DNA of 64,000 bases from Cruorifilaria tuberocauda (taxonomy: Eukaryota > Nematoda > Chromadorea > Rhabditida > Onchocercidae), in assembly GCA_013365365.1 (NCBI GenBank), contig JABVXU010000316.1, positions 1 to 64,000 of the forward strand. Direction: 5' to 3'. This document shows, one piece after another, positions 11,391-26,326 of the stretch (positions are counted from its first letter, which is position 1; each line of letters begins with the position of its first letter). The notes under the pieces are model-generated. The model did no database searches and was not told the DNA's origin. It saw only the letters and a list, made by a program, of their open reading frames with translations. The position numbers were made by a program, and so were the translations under genes.

Positions 11391-14300
11391 AGAAGAAGAA
11401 AAATTAAAGCTATTAACTCTTCTTTTCAAATCAGATGAAAAAAAAAAAGGAAAGCAAAGTACAAAGTGAAAATGAATTCGGTCAAGCATGCGATACGATC
11501 AGTTAATTTCTTATCAGAAATCATCCTAATTATTTGAATTTTTGAAATTAAAAAAAAAATTATCGTCAAAATAATTAAATCAAATCTTGTCAAATTTCAC
11601 CTATCAGTTGTCAGAGTAAAGTATAACGTATAATTATATCGATAAAACTGATCAATGACGACTAATTTAATCAACATTAATTAATTAGCAATGAAAATTC
11701 TACATTCCACAGAAATTATCTTCTCTTATGCTAAATTTACAAATATCATATCTAATCTTGATTCTAAATAATTAGTAATTACGCCTTAAGCTATCATTCA
11801 AGCAATTGCTATTAGTTGAACAAAGTAAAATAACTGATTGACAGATGTCAAATGGTATTACAATAAATTAAATTAGCAAATAGTTTGTGCTATTATCATA
11901 TGAGTTAATTAATTATATATTATAATATAATTAACTTATCAAGAATTTCATTGGAATTATTTTGTTAAAATAATAATTGTTAAGCAAAAAGATTTAAATT
12001 ATCTTTTATTGATAAAAGTGGAAAAAAAAAGGGAAAAGAAGAATAAATGAAAAAATCTCAACAAAATTGATAAGGAGGAATAATTGAAATTCTTGTAAAA
12101 ATATTTTTTGCATTTAAATGAAATTATAACTATTAGTTGAAACATATTAGATTTGAATAATATAAATACAATCACTTATCACATCACATATTTAAATTTG
12201 TTAAGATTTTAATTAATGTAAAAAATTATGAAAAATGTATCCTTCGAATAAATGCAAGTGTTGTTTTTATGTATTTTCTATTACCATTATTGCAAACTTT
12301 TTACATTAATTAAAATCAAAACAATCAAATAATTATTATAGGTAAATTGCATAGGTAAATAGTTTTAGATGATAAAATTTATATATTAATACTAGTATGG
12401 ATGAGAAAATTTTTTTTTAACAATTGAGCAGTCTTCTTAAATTAATCAACTATTTGTAAAATGATAAATTACTTTTGCTTGGTTACTTTTTTCTTACTTT
12501 TTCTTTTTGTGCTTTTGCATGTTTAATAATTTAAGATTATTGTCAACATGGAGAAAATTTCATTAAAATATGATATATTTTCAATCAAAAATTAATCGAA
12601 TTGATCGTTTGTCCTATCAATTTTATCGTTGAATTTAACTGAAGAAAAGGATGTGTTTAATGTTTGAAAAATTTTCAAATAATTTATTTTTATTATTTAA
12701 CAAAAAAAAACTTTTAGTAACTATTGAATTGAATTAATCAACTGATATAACTGATAGGGAAAATATCATGCTGAACAGTGTTAATGGTTTGGTAAAAATG
12801 TAAATGATATCAGGTTCGGAATATATAAATGGAATTTAATCATATCAACAAAAATGTTGAAAAATATTTAATCTATTTGACAAATTCATTCATTACATGT
12901 CTGAATTAATTGATCAGATGAATTTGATTTTACTGAAAATCTTTTTTTTTTTTGCATTATCCTTTCATTCTTCTCACAATTAATTAAAGTTTAAATTAAT
13001 TATTAGCTTAGCTATATGATATGGATAATAGCTTAAACTATTAGATTAAATTTTATTTTAAATTACCTAAAGATATTATCAAGTTTGTTTCAATGCTTTT
13101 TACTTCTCTCCCTTTTTTTTTTGCCTTTTTTCTATTTTTACATTCCAAAATGGTTATTTGCTTGCTATGTTATTTAAATGATGCATGACAAAGTTTTTCT
13201 TTTCCTCTTCAAACATAAAGCCTGTTAGCTTTAATGTTAGCTACATTAAAAGAAAAAAAGAGAGAAAGGAAATAGATATTAGCTAATTCAGGCCTAACGT
13301 ATACATATACATGTACGTGGGCCTAAAGGTTGAATCAAGAGGAGTACCAAATAAAACCAAAATGCCCTATCCAAAGGAATGGAAAAAAGCTAAAGGGTTA
13401 AAGCAAGCACACATATAAGCCTTAGGGGAAATGCTCTTACACACAATTTTAACTTCTTCTTTTTTTTTGTCCAGAAATAAAAAAATAGAAAAATGGAAAA
13501 TAGCAAAAGTAAGAGGTTGATAAAAGTGCATAAGTCCTTCTAGCTTACTCCAAAAAAAAAAAACCGATTTGAAAAATGCCATGAAGAAAATATTCTCATA
13601 AATCTTCATATTTTTCCCACTCTTCAATCCTTTTTTTTTCCTTTTTATCACCGATAAGCTTCCATTTTTAAAAAAAAAAAAAGTTTCGTTTCAATACTAT
13701 CTTCTTAGTGTTTTAAAGGATGGAAGAAAGCAGAAAACGAAGAGAGTGAAAGAAAAAGAAGTAGAAAAAGAAAAAGAAAAAACGGAAAACAAAATGACGC
13801 AATGATAAAGTTCTTAAAATGTTATAGTAAAAAGAAAAAAAAACGAGGACAAAAATCATTGTTTATGCGTTTTTTTTTTCCCTTTCCAATACATTACTTT
13901 GATATTATACGGTATTTACTTTACTTATCTTATTTACCTTAAGAATAGAACAACAGATAAGTTAGTAATGTTAAAAAAACAATTTTTTCCTTCCGTTCTA
14001 CTCATTCATTGATTTTGATGTGGAAGATAAAATTTATGTATTTATTTTTTGATATATTCGAAGATTGCGAAAAAAAAATTAAGAAATAAATTAATGCAAA
14101 TAATTAGAAAGAATTACGGTACTTAAAATTTGTACTCTTGAAATAATGAAGAAAATAACGATTTGAAATAACTGCTAAATTACCCTGAGGGTAAATCTTG
14201 ATAAAGAATACTTTTTCTTACTGTTGCTCTCTTTATATCTGTTTTTTTTTTCCTGCACATTTATGATAGAAAGGAATAATTGAAAAACTAAAAAATTGTG

Positions 14301-17300
14301 GTAAAGTTTTAAGCTGTGATAAAAATAAATAAAAATTATTTGTTAAATTTTTAAAACTCATAATATATTGTTGTAATTCTTCTTACTTATTGTATTTTTG
14401 TTGTTTTTTGTTTGCGTTTTTATAATTAAAAATTAAAAAATTAATTATAATTTAGAAGAAAAAGTGAAAATAGAGCAAAATTTTAATTACATTTTTCAGT
14501 ATCATTTGGATAATTTAAATCTTTTATAATTTAAATTTTAATTCTCTTAAAATTACAATTTTCTAAATTTTGAATTTTCAAAACGGAAAAAAGGAAGGAA
14601 TGTTTGGCTGGATACACAATTATGAAGAAATGTTAGAATGAACTTTTCAATAAAGTTTTTTTTTTTTTTGTTTCTTCCCGGAAATGTTACACAGCCTTTT
14701 TAGAGTTAGTAAAAGTTAGCAAAAATATTTTTCCAACAAACTATCCAATCGCTTTTCATTTCATTTCATTTCATTTCTTTCTTTTCTTTCCTTTTTTTTC
14801 TTTCTTACTCATATCGAGAAAACGATGATGACGAAGAAGAAGAAGGAGAAGAGAGAAAGTAAAAGGTTTTAGCAAAACATTTAGAAACAAAGGAAGCATT
14901 GGAGGACAAGTGGTTTGAAGTACATTTCAAAAAGAATTCTTTCAGGATGGATCAAATAAATTGAAATTTGAAGAGAGCGTAAAGATTTACAAATGTCCTT
15001 AGCTTATTGCTTTAGAAATGAAAATTCAAGAGTTGCTATTAACAACCTTTTTTTTTCCCCATTTTTTTTCTTAATTGAACTTTTTACTATTTAAATTGTT
15101 GATTATTTCAATATTTAGTAATTTCAATCATATTTTTTTTTGTTTCATTTATTTAATCTTTTGATAAATTAGATTCAACAACAAAAAAAAAATTATTTAT
15201 TAAATATCTAAAATTCTCGATATTTATTAAATTTTTGAATATGAAAGTTATATTTATTCGCATATAAATTAAACTTTCAAATATTTCACATCCTTATTAT
15301 TATTTTTATTGAGAAATGAATCATCTGTCAAATAATTTAAATATTTTAATAAATAAAATTTTAACATTTGAAAAAAAGTAATTACAAAAGAATAAACAAT
15401 ATTTAATGATATCAAAAATGATAAAATAACGTTTAATATACTTTTTTTTTTGAAAAAATCGTTGGATATGATCCAAAATTTCGTTCTTCTTTCAATCCTT
15501 TTTTTTAAAGCCATTGCAAAAAAAAAACAATGACATATGTTAAGTAAGTGATAGTAGTAATGATATGGTATTTTAGTAAACAAGCAAGAGATTTATACTT
15601 ATACAATATTTCTATTCATTTATCAATATCGTAGAAATGAATGATATGATCAATATCATTAGTGAGGTAATAATCATTATTTACTTATTTATTTACTCTT
15701 TTTTTTTGAAACAATTTCAAACGTACGTGATAAATTTTCCTGAATCGAAAACATTTTATTAGTTGAAATTTTACAAACAATAATATTTGCAGAAATAATT
15801 TAAAGCTTATCAATAAATAATCTTATCACTTATCGTTGAAAGTATAAAATATCACTTATTATAAGTGATCAAAAGATATTCATTTGATAATAACAGTTAT
15901 CAATTAAAATTCATTTGAACGAAGAAAGGAATGAAGAAAATTCTCAGCTCAGTTATTTTAAAGTTATCTAATCTTAAAACTAATTACTATTTAGTCTTTA
16001 TTTAAGACCATTATCAATCATAATTGGTAAAATTAGCAGAAATTGGCATTTATTCATTTGAAAATGATTTGCACCATTGAAATACCGTAATCACAGAAGT
16101 TTTATCGTATAAGTTTTGTACAGTATTTATTATATTAGATAAGTTTTATCATTTTAATTTATCAAAAATTATCACTTGGAATAACTTAATTTGAAGTATG
16201 AATATATGTAATTTCATTGTTTATCCGTAAAGATTTTTATCATATCAATGCTTTCAACTTTTTTTTTCTTTAAACTTCCAATAAAATTTTCAAAAAATTA
16301 CAAAAAGAAAAGTTTTGAAAAAGAAAAAAAAAACATATTACAATTCAACTTCGTTTATTTGTCTTGTAATTTTTTTTTTGAAAAAAAAATTTTTTTTTCT
16401 TCCATTCAATAATGCAATTTTTTGTTTTTGTTTTTTTCTTTCTCCATTGAACAAATTCAAACGATATCATTTGATAAATTTCAAATAATTATTCAATTTT
16501 TGATAGAAATGAAAAGTTCAATAGGTAGCAATGAGACGTTTTATAAATTTGAAACGAACAAAAAATAAAAAATTGCTTATATTCTATTTCTATTTGATGG
16601 CAAAGGAAAAAAAAAGAGGAAGAAAAAAGAAACAGTTTCAATTTTTTCATTTTTCTTTTTTTTCTTTTCATTATTGCACTTACCATACTAAAAATATTTG
16701 GAATAGCTTCTTCAGAAAAAAAATCCCCATGAAAAGAATGCAATAGATTCAAAACAAAAAATTATTTAATTTTGAAATTAATTTATTCAAAAGAAAAGTT
16801 TTTTCAAATTTCATTGAAAATGCAACACAACCAAAAACAATTCAATTTCTGAAACAGTGGAAAAAGAGTGAAAAGAAAAAAAAAATAATTTGTTTTGTTT
16901 AAAAGTGATTAAATGATACTTTTGATAAGAGTTTTTTTTTTTTTAATACCCTAACTTACTAATATTCTTTTCAAATACTGTAATTAATGATAATTTTTTT
17001 TTAGCATCATGTTATTGTTAATATATAATTTTATATTTATTAATTGATAGCTTGATTTTTTTGTTTTTGGAAATTAAATAAAATATAGTAAATAATTTCA
17101 ATTTAATATTTCACGTATTTTTTTAAATTTAATACCTTGCATATTTTGAATAATAAATATTAAATTTAAAAAAAAAACATTAAATCAAAATACGGAGATG
17201 TATTAAAGTTGAAAATGAAATTAAACCGAAATAAGTTACATTAAAACTTATCTCTAAAATTCCTGTTACGTCAATTTTACGTCTTTTCTCCCCTGATATT

Positions 17301-20300
17301 TAGCGTGTAATGCTTTGCATTAATTTAAAATCCTTTAATTTTCTAAACAAATTTCACGTCTTTGTAATATATCAGTAATTAACACTCTTTTACTTATTTA
17401 TATTAATATTTTATATTTCATTTCATGATATCATCAAGAAATGATACGGTACATAATTACTGTTGTTTATCAGATGATAATGATATCAATTCAGTTGCAA
17501 AATAGAATGAATAAAAGAGATTTATCACTGATAATAGTTAAACACATTTATTGCTTGTTAGAAAAATAATAATTCAAGTATCATTGATACAGGTCTCGAG
17601 AAAACCTCTATCTTATCTTTAATTAAATTCTTTATTTAACTCATTTTGATTTCGTCTTATCTTATCTATTCTCATTTAACCTGTTAATCACTAATGATAG
17701 TAATAATTTTATCTGTTTATCACTAGTGATAATAATTTTTTGAACTTTATAAAATTAAGCTAACCGAATTAAAATCTTTTAATAATACTATTATTTTTAA
17801 GACGAAAAAAAAAACGAACGACTGAAATATAAATTAGAAAAAAAAATATTGGAATTTCAAATGAAATGTATTATGAATAATGCCATATTTAATGATAAGA
17901 AATGAAAATATTGTTGCAAAATGTTAAGCATTTAACTTTAAGACATATCTCAAATGGAATTAATATATTTCAAAAGACAAAAAAAAAAAGAAAAGAAAAA
18001 TGAACAGAGAGAACAAAATATGATCTGTTAGTTAGTTTACATGGGTTAAAATGTATTTAGCAAAAAAAGTAAAATTATTTATCTTATCAGGTCAATCGAG
18101 ACCATATCTCTATCAATCATTTGTAACAAAAATCTGATTATATCATCTCTCTGATAGGATGAGGAAAGTGAGCGAAAAAACAAAAAACAAAACAAATAGG
18201 TGAAAGCTAAACAATTCATATAAATAATAAGTTAATTTGAGAGTAAGAAATTTAAAGAGTAAATATGTTAGTGCGATTATAGATATTAAATTATAATTCA
18301 AGTTTTTTTTTAATTAATATTTTACCATTATTTAAAAAGTTTTAAAATAAAAAAATTTCAAATTATTAAGAAAAATCATCAAATTTGATTGAAAAAGTTA
18401 TTTTTTAATGTTGAAAAAAAAGATTTTTGTAAAAGTTTAAAACAATTTACTGAAACTATATTTATTATTAGTTTTTGTACGCAAAAATACATGTAATAAA
18501 AAATTTGAATTTTACTACAAAAAAATACTTAAATAAAATTGTGAGTGCTTTTTTGCTATTCAAAAGAAACAAGAAGCAAAAATGAAAAAATTAAAAAACT
18601 TAAAACTGAATAATGAAAAGTTTATATGTTCAAAAAAAAAATCCAAAGCAATATTTTAAGGCTATAAACTTTACTTTCACACATTCCATTTCATTTTTAG
18701 GTACAAAATTACATTTTAAAAAAGTATTATGGAAAAAAAAAATTAAAACAGTAATAGATGATTGATCGGTGTGATTGGAAATTCTTCCATGTCATACCTT
18801 CAAAATTACTTTAAAAAAAAATAATAATAATAAAAATTCGATTTATCTATCCGATACGACGATTCATCAAATTTATTATCAAATTACTTTTAAGCTTTGA
18901 TATTCTCAATTAATGTTTTAACATTTTTAATTTTAAAAAAAAACTTTTTTTTTCAAATACTCTCATTTTTATTTATCATAAATGAAATTTGTTTATACAA
19001 TAAGCGATATCATTGAATGTTTTTTTTTGTTTTTTTAAAATTTAATCCACTTTTTTTTTTGTATCATTTAAAAAATTCAATGCTTTAAACATTAACGTAT
19101 CTAATTTTAATTCGTTTCCTAAATCATTTTTTCAAAAATAAAAAAATATTTTTATCCAGTATATAATTGAAATCATTTTTTTTTTAACTGATAGAAGTAC
19201 ACTTTTCCAGCAAACCATTTCGTTTGTTGATTTCATTTCCGTTTTGATAGCAGTATAAGAATGAAAATTAAAGAGGACATTCTCTAATCGATAACGAATT
19301 TTTTTTTTTTTTTTTTTGAGGGACATTTATTTAGGTTTTCGATAAATCAGTGCTATTAGTTTGACCTGAAAAAGAGAAAAAAAATTATCAATATTGTCGG
19401 AAAATATCATATTTCTAGGAAATCATTGCAAAAAAAAACTGTCTTTTTAGCTTGTAATTGTTATGGTAAATTTCAAGGCTTATTTTAAATTTTTTTCCAG
19501 AATGAAAAAAAAATAATTTACATCATTTTTTATTTATTGTAAAAAAAAATTTTTTTTTTTTGGAATCCTGATTTATTTATTTATTATCCTAATAATTGTT
19601 GCTTTTTCTTTTTTTTTTTTTTTTTTTTTTTGCTTTTTTTCGTATACTTCAATAAAAATAATTAATTAATAGATATTAAATATATTTCTTTGTTTTCTTT
19701 TTTCATAAAATTAAAAAAAACACGCTTTTCAAACCAAAATTTCATTAATAATTTTTCTTGCAATCAAAAAAAATTTTTTTATATTATTTGTTTTGTAATT
19801 TAATTTGAAATAATTAAATGACAAATATGTTTGCTTGAAAAGCGTGTTTTTTTCTGAAAAGCGTTTTTTTTTGAAAAGCGTTTTTTTTCAAGATTAACAT
19901 ATAGATATATTTAAATATTTAAATGGAAATATCGAACAATTGTTGATAATTGATATAATCATCCATTGTAAGAACGAAAAAGTATTTTTGCCACAATTAC
20001 GGGAAAAAAAGGAACGGAAGAAAAAAAAATAAAAATAAAATGAAACGGATTGATCACATTGCAAGGATAAAAGTGCAACTATTATCATCATTTATATATT
20101 TTTTTAAAGCTTCTAAAGTTCATATAATAAAAATGAACCTATGAAGTTTCTTCCTTCTTCCACTACTTTTACAGTTATACTGTGTAAATTGTAATACATT
20201 ATCATTATCATCATCATTATTCATTAACCAATTAAGCTACTTTTCTTTTTTTTTTATTCAAATAAAAAAATAAAAACTGATTTAGCGTTTTTTTTTTAAT

Positions 20301-21240
20301 TTCATTCTTACTTATACTTTCTTTTCATTAGTTCATTTCGTTTTTTTTTATTCTTTCTTTTTATATTTGACTATCTCTACCTCTACTTCTACCTCTACCT
20401 CTCCCTCTATTTTTCCCTCTATCTCTTCCTCATTCAAGCTAATTCATTGCTATTTATAACATGTTTTGAGGAAGAAGTATTGTGCAAATTGTTACGACAT
20501 TTGTTGGTTAAATTTTTTTTTTTTGCTTTAAAGTGAAAACTTTTTTTTTTTGATGCCAAAAATTATGGAAGTGGAAGTGCACTTTGATAACATTTTATCG
20601 GATGACTGGTTTCGAAGAATCTGTGCAAAAATTGCAATTTTTCTTTTCATTTTTTTTTCAACTTTTATTCTTTTATTTTATTTTTCATTCTCTAATCATT
20701 TTTAGCTCCTTTTGTAATTTTTTTTGAAATGATAACTGTTTATTTCTTTTTTTAATAGTTATATTAATTTTTTTTTATCTTTAATTCTTTTCCTTTTATT
20801 ATATTCTATTTTATTTTATTTTTCACTCTCTAATCATTTTTAGCTTTTTTTGTAATTTTTTTTTGAAATAATAACTGTTTTTTTTCCTTGTTTGATAGTT
20901 ATATTAACTTTAAAAAAAGTTATAAAAATATTGGAAAATTTATAATGGATAAGAAAATTATTATTGTAAATTAATTAAAATGTTTCTCATTTTTAATTTT
21001 TTGAAAATAAAATTTAAAATATTTTTTTTTAATTTAAATCATTTAATCTTTTTATTGATTGATACTGTATATTGTTTAATAGTGGAATGAATGCACTATG
21101 TTAAAATTACCTGAAGCTTATTTCATCATCTATCATATATGATATAATGCTCTTTTTTCTTTTTTTCTTCTTTCTCCCTTCCTCTCAATCTTCCGCTCTC
21201 CCTCTCTCTCTCTCTCCCTCTCCTTCCCGCTTACTCTTAC
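10439..21240. other. AT-rich gene-free stretch
   Basis: No gene recognised over more than 10 kb. It holds (CT)n at 10470-10504 and 10801-10833, (GA)n at 11359-11389, and many poly-A/T runs, the longest around 19294-19316 and 19609-19631. A short repeat of GAAAAGCG plus T-run occurs at 19838-19885. A slightly GC-richer patch at 13285-13440 contains a near-palindrome around GTATACATATACATGTACGT but no convincing exon. Purine or pyrimidine tracts often sit next to poly-A or poly-T. Confidence 0.5.
14863..14964 (+). CDS. Possible exon, charged peptide, unknown product
   Basis: A frame of 33 codons ending at TGA 14962-14964 reads KVLAKHLETKEALEDKWFE then VHFKKNSFRMDQIN. Its charged, Trp-containing composition differs from the Phe/Ile/Lys-rich noise around it, and an AG (GGTTTTAG) sits just inside the 5' edge as a possible acceptor. 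A frame of this length is expected by chance in sequence of this composition, so support is composition only. Confidence 0.2.
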   Translation, partial: KVLAKHLETKEALEDKWFEVHFKKNSFRMDQIN

Positions 21241-21600
21241 TCTTCGTCTTCAGGGAATTCCATCGTTTGAACGATATGATACGGTATTGGAGTGTAGCTA
21301 AAAACTTTTTCGTTTCCTTTCTAAATCACAGTCTAGGCTTTTATCAGTAAATTTCATCTTAATCATCAAATACAATCAGGAATAAGTCTCATGTGGTCAT
21401 CGAACGGTCGTCATAAGAATGATTTCGGAAAAAAAACCGGATCGATACTTAATGAAATATGACAACCGGTTGATGATTTATCTAATGAAGATGGAAAAGT
21501 TTGAAATAGATGATAATTCTTGTGCATCCTCCGGTCAGTAATGTAGTGAAAACGCTATTATAGGAAGGTCAGAGTTCATAAGCTTCATTAATTCCTCTTT
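21241..21600. other. GC-richer patch upstream of the repeat-rich protein gene, no assignable gene
   Basis: Sequence after a good plus-strand acceptor (CTTCGTCTTCAG, ending about 21254) reads GIPSFERYDTVLECS and stops. Further on, short frames (starting MWSSNGRHKNDF and MKYDNRLMIYLMKMEKFE) stop after 20-30 codons. It could be a 5' UTR or regulatory segment of the gene starting at 23531, or an eroded exon. Confidence 0.25.
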
Positions 21601-21622
21601 CGAACATCTTTCATTCCGAGAA

Positions 21623-21653
<31 letters not shown>

Positions 21654-22178
21654 GAAAGGAGAGAAAAGAGGAAGAAGAAAGAGTAGAACTTGTTTTTTCC
21701 TTTCTGTTATTCTTATTTATTCAATAGCAAAAAGTAAAATTACTTTAGGATAGATAAACTGGTAAAAATGTTATAGTGGTTGGTGGTAAGTTAGCTTATT
21801 GAAGAGCAATAACTGAAAGAATTATGCTATCATTAGGAAACAAGTAGGAGAAAGAGAGAGGGAGAGAGAGAGGGAGAAAGATGTTACAACGATAAAATAT
21901 TTAAGAAGTTATTTGAATAAATTTAGTTGAACAATCATCGATGGGTGACGCTGTTGACGTCTTGGCAAGATGTCCTTAAAGTACATGGAAACATGTTTGC
22001 ATTAGAAGTAAAACTGAGATTGCTTTAGTTATTTTAAACAAAAAGAGAGAGAGAGAAAGAGGAAGAGAGAGGAGGAAAAAAAAACAGTAAATTTAAAAGT
22101 GTAGAAATTGCACAATGTTAGATGAAAGAATGAGAAAAAGAGGTTAAAAGTACATTTTAAGTACATAACACGCGCACA

Positions 22179-22288
22179 AATACACATACACATACATATA
22201 TACCACATACGTATGTGTATACACATACCAAACACACATACACAAACATACACACATACACACATACACACATACATACATACATACC
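22179..22288. repeat. (CA)/(CATA) compound microsatellite
   Basis: Alternating ACACATACA-type units over about 110 bases; potentially Z-DNA-forming purine/pyrimidine alternation. Confidence 0.85.
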
Positions 22289-23313
22289 ATTCACCATCAT
22301 CAATTCAATTTTATTTTTATTAATCATTTTTCTTAGTAGCAAAATTTTCCTGTTTAAAAGATTAAGTTTGAATTAAGTGGAAAAATGCATGAATGAAGAA
22401 ATTATGATCCTTATGATCCTTACTTTCAAATAAGACTATCTTTGCAATCATTCAATTGAAAATTATCATTTTCATTTATCAAAAAAAAAAAAAAGAAAAT
22501 TATTAACATGAATGAATCCAGTTGGATATTTATTATCATTATATCATTTATCAGAGAATCATCATTGTACTGTTAATTTGCAGCATTTATTATATGATAA
22601 TAAAGGTTAATGATTAATATTGAATTAATTTCGGTTCTCTCTCAATTTTCCTTAATTAAATGAATTGAAATAGTACTTTCTTCGAAATATTTTTATTTCA
22701 AAAATATACAATTGAATTATTTCTATTTCTTTTTCAGTAATTTTTGATATTCAAATATAAATTGATTGTGGATAGTGAGGAAAAAAAACCAAGCTTTAAG
22801 CGATTTTCAACAATAGAATCAATTAATTTTAATGAAGAAATATGATAAAAGTTTAACGAAATTTAAAATTTTGAAAAATTGCTTAGATTATCATTTGTTG
22901 ATGAAAACAAAATTTGTTTATCATTTAAATATTAATTTTTATATATTAAATATATAGGAAAATTTCATTCATATATGGAAATATTCCATACTTTATAACT
23001 GAAATGAAAAAGTAAAATGAAAATTTGGAATAAGTTTAAAACTATTGAAATAAAATTAGTGGATTTGATGGATATTCTCGATTCTCTTATTCTAATAAAT
23101 TTATCCTTGATTTAACCCTTACTCTTTCTTTTTTTTTCTCAATATCTTTCACACCTGGCTTTACCTTCTTTTCATTCGCACTTTTTTTTTTTTTGTTAAA
23201 TATTTATCACTTATTACAAATTTTCATCATGAATTTCACAAAATTGTTTATCATCGTTTCATTTAATTCATGGATTTTTATTCATTACAATTAACGAACA
23301 ATGATATTTTTCT

Positions 23314-23327
23314 TTTTTTTTTTTTAG
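23314..23327 (+). promoter_or_regulatory. Splice acceptor upstream of the start codon at 23531
   Basis: A long T-run ends in AG at 23326-23327, about 200 bases before the ATG at 23531, with no other comparable acceptor between them. It could accept an upstream 5' UTR exon or a spliced leader. Confidence 0.35.
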
Positions 23328-23530
23328 GTATATGCAATTGTAGAAGGAAATTTGAAAAATCAATTATCTGGAGAAAAAAAAAAATTGAAAATCAATTACC
23401 GTATCAAATTATTTCTAATTTAGTATTCATATGGAAATTTTTTTTTAATGAAAAACATATTTTGTGTGCAATAATTTTAATTATCTTTTATTAATCTGAA
23501 AGAAATCAAATTTCCATATTAATCATTTTA

Positions 23531-23537
23531 ATGGCCC

Positions 23538-23568
<31 letters not shown>

Positions 23569-24288
23569 GAAACAGCAACAGGAAGAGCAACAAGAACAAA
23601 TAAATAATCAAAATCGTCTTCCAAGTGATTGGTTTTATTCATCAGTAATGTTAACAAATCGTTTGGATATCGGTGAAAATACTGGTATTGGTTGCTTTCA
23701 AATGGATCATCTGGAACAAAATGATCAATCATCATTAATCTGTAACAATCTTTCGGATTTGGAATTTTCACATATTTCTCAAAATACTGATAGAGCAAAT
23801 GAACTATACTCCAGTACTGTAACTACTGCATCCTCTTCCACTTCACCTTTCACTCCAAACAAATCATCATCATCATTTCAAACTTCCACTTTAGAAGCAC
23901 CTATTTTATATGATCAAATTATTGATAATCATAATATACAAATTAACAATTCATCAAATACTACAATTAATGATACTAATCTTACCTATACAATTATTAA
24001 TAGTTCAAATTTTAATCAATCAAGTAATCATACATTACACAAACGATATCGAACTAAATATAATAATTATCCTAATATGAATAAATCACATATGATATTA
24101 ATCTGTACGAGTAATAATACTGAAAATAGTAGGAGTAAAAAAAATGATAATATTCAGCTAGAAAGGATGGAAAAAGTAGAAGATAGTGACGGTGATGGTG
24201 GAGGAGCACCGCCCAATGTACTTTATTCACACTCAACAACAAATAGCTCCGATAAAATGAAATGGGATTGTGGTGTGAGGTGGCCATT

Positions 24289-24334
<46 letters not shown>

Positions 24335-24543
24335 ATATCATTATCATCATCAGTAAAACGAACCGGAATGTTCACGTCATCCTATTCAGTGAATATCATC
24401 GATACGCACGACAATTCAGGTGTATCAGTAGTATCAGATAACAACGATACAACGGCAATAGTAACGGATAATGCAGCTAACTGTGGAGGAATGATCGAAT
24501 CTACTACTACCAATACTACTACTACTACTACTACTACTACTAT

Positions 24544-24581
<38 letters not shown>

Positions 24582-24973
24582 CTACTATAATTAATATTAA
24601 TTCAAAATTTAATAGAAATATTGGTGAGATAATTCAAGATATTAATTTAGTAACAACAAATAAAATTATTGATAACGAAAGAACAAATGATATTATCATT
24701 TCAAAAGCTATGATGAAATTATCAAATGAAACAAATTTAATGGATACAACAATTTTAACAACTAATGGAATAACAATAACAACAGTAACAACAACAACAA
24801 CAACAACAACAACTTCTTCATCAATTTTATTATCATCATCATCATCATCATCAAAAATTGGATCAGATGAACAATCATTATCATCAATAAATTCATTTGA
24901 AAATTTATCACTGCCCTCTATAAAGGTACCAATCAAAAAGCGACTTATACATAGTTCCTTTACACCAATATCT

Positions 24974-25010
<37 letters not shown>

Positions 25011-25556
25011 GTGCAAGAACGATAAATACTTGTACGAGCATTCCATCGAACACCTATGATACCATATCGGAACATCATCATCATCATCATCATCAAATTC
25101 TACCAACAACAATTACTTCTGGTACGACAATTACAAATACTGCTACAGAGAGTGCATTCTCGAGCTGTTACAAAATGACAGGAATCGGATCAACGGGTAC
25201 TATAATCAATGATGATCCTATACCACCTATAACTACTTATTCAAAACTACTCACTAATAATGATATTTATGGTAGTGCACTAAATGATAATACTGTTCGA
25301 ATTGTATCCAATACTGATCCATCACTTATAACAGTAGCAAATAATTTATCTGAAGCAGAAATTGTTAATTTATTATGTCGTAATCTTTGTGATATCGAGC
25401 GTATTATCGCACAACAACGGATTGCTTATTCCGGAACAACAGCACTTCAGCTACCAACATTACTCACACACTGTAACGATGAGCAAAAAACACAGGTAAG
25501 ATATAGCTATACGGGTTCAGGAATTGTATCAGATCATCAACAAGAACAACCGTATC

Positions 25557-25602
<46 letters not shown>

Positions 25603-25701
25603 GAATGTTGGTGTGGAACGGCGACGATCTGGTACAATAGATTGTAATGATACACGACGATTTCATCCATATGCGACAACACCAATAGCAACAACAACAA
25701 C

Positions 25702-25747
<46 letters not shown>

Positions 25748-26326
25748 GCAAAACCATTACCAACAACAGCTTGTTGTAGCAATAGTATTACCGTTTGGTC
25801 ACCATCGGCATCGTCTCGAGCTGATCTCAAGCAGAAATATCTTCGTTCCCTAGCACCTGTGCTTTATGATTTATTAACCGATGATTGCGAATCAAAGAAT
25901 TGTCAAAAAACCACTGATTCAATGGATTGTTCAATTTTGAAAAATTATATGGAACCATCAATGGATTCCTATTTTCGTTCGCTATCACTATTAGCTGCAA
26001 CTGCTAGCCTTCCAATTACTAGTAATAAATTTAATCATTTACCACTCAATTATATTGACTATTTTACCCTACAGCAATGTAGTTTATTACTTGGATCAGC
26101 ACCGGTAACAACCAATGATTTAATCCTCAAATTAGCTCAATCAGCAAATCTTCTGTATAGTGCAGCAGCCGTAACAACACCAACAACAAATCCAGAAACA
26201 ATGTTATCTGATAAAATTCCATTTACCAACAAAATTGATCAGGTCAACTGTTTTTTTCAATTCGTTAAAAAATATCCTAGAATTACTTATTACTCAAAAA
26301 ATAACCAACCTATTAATTATAATTAG
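23531..26326 (+). CDS. Large low-complexity protein with many single-amino-acid runs; function unknown
   Basis: An uninterrupted 931-codon frame in AT-rich DNA, far beyond chance. It starts at the first in-frame ATG after a TAA. Approximate runs: polyGln 3-13 and Q/E to about 23; polySer 255-271 (TCA codons); polyThr 331-352 (ACT); polyThr then polySer about 416-445; polyAsn 483-494 (AAT); polyHis 515-522 and 675-690 (CAT); Pro/Thr 717-740. Between them are more complex stretches, notably an amphipathic segment near 606-630 (SEAEIVNLLCRNLCDIERII) and the last ~180 residues (YLRSLAPVLYDLLTDDCES; YFRSLSLLAATASLPI). The last 27 codons are AT-rich and probably intron: CAG/GTCAAC at 26243 is in phase 0 and fits the exon at 33837. 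A much stronger donor, CAG/GTAAGA, lies at 25496, also phase 0, so alternative splicing is possible. No domain recognised; such proteins are often transcriptional or RNA-associated regulators, but that is only a guess. Confidence 0.75.

Noticed and set aside
25496..25520. A 25-base GT...AG segment inside the large frame
   Set aside because: Too short to be an intron and its removal would shift the frame; only the donor half is of interest.
24072..25766. Poly-Met, poly-Asp, poly-Val and poly-Leu frames on the minus strand
   Set aside because: Antisense shadows of the TCA, ACT, AAT, CAT and ACA runs of the plus-strand gene.
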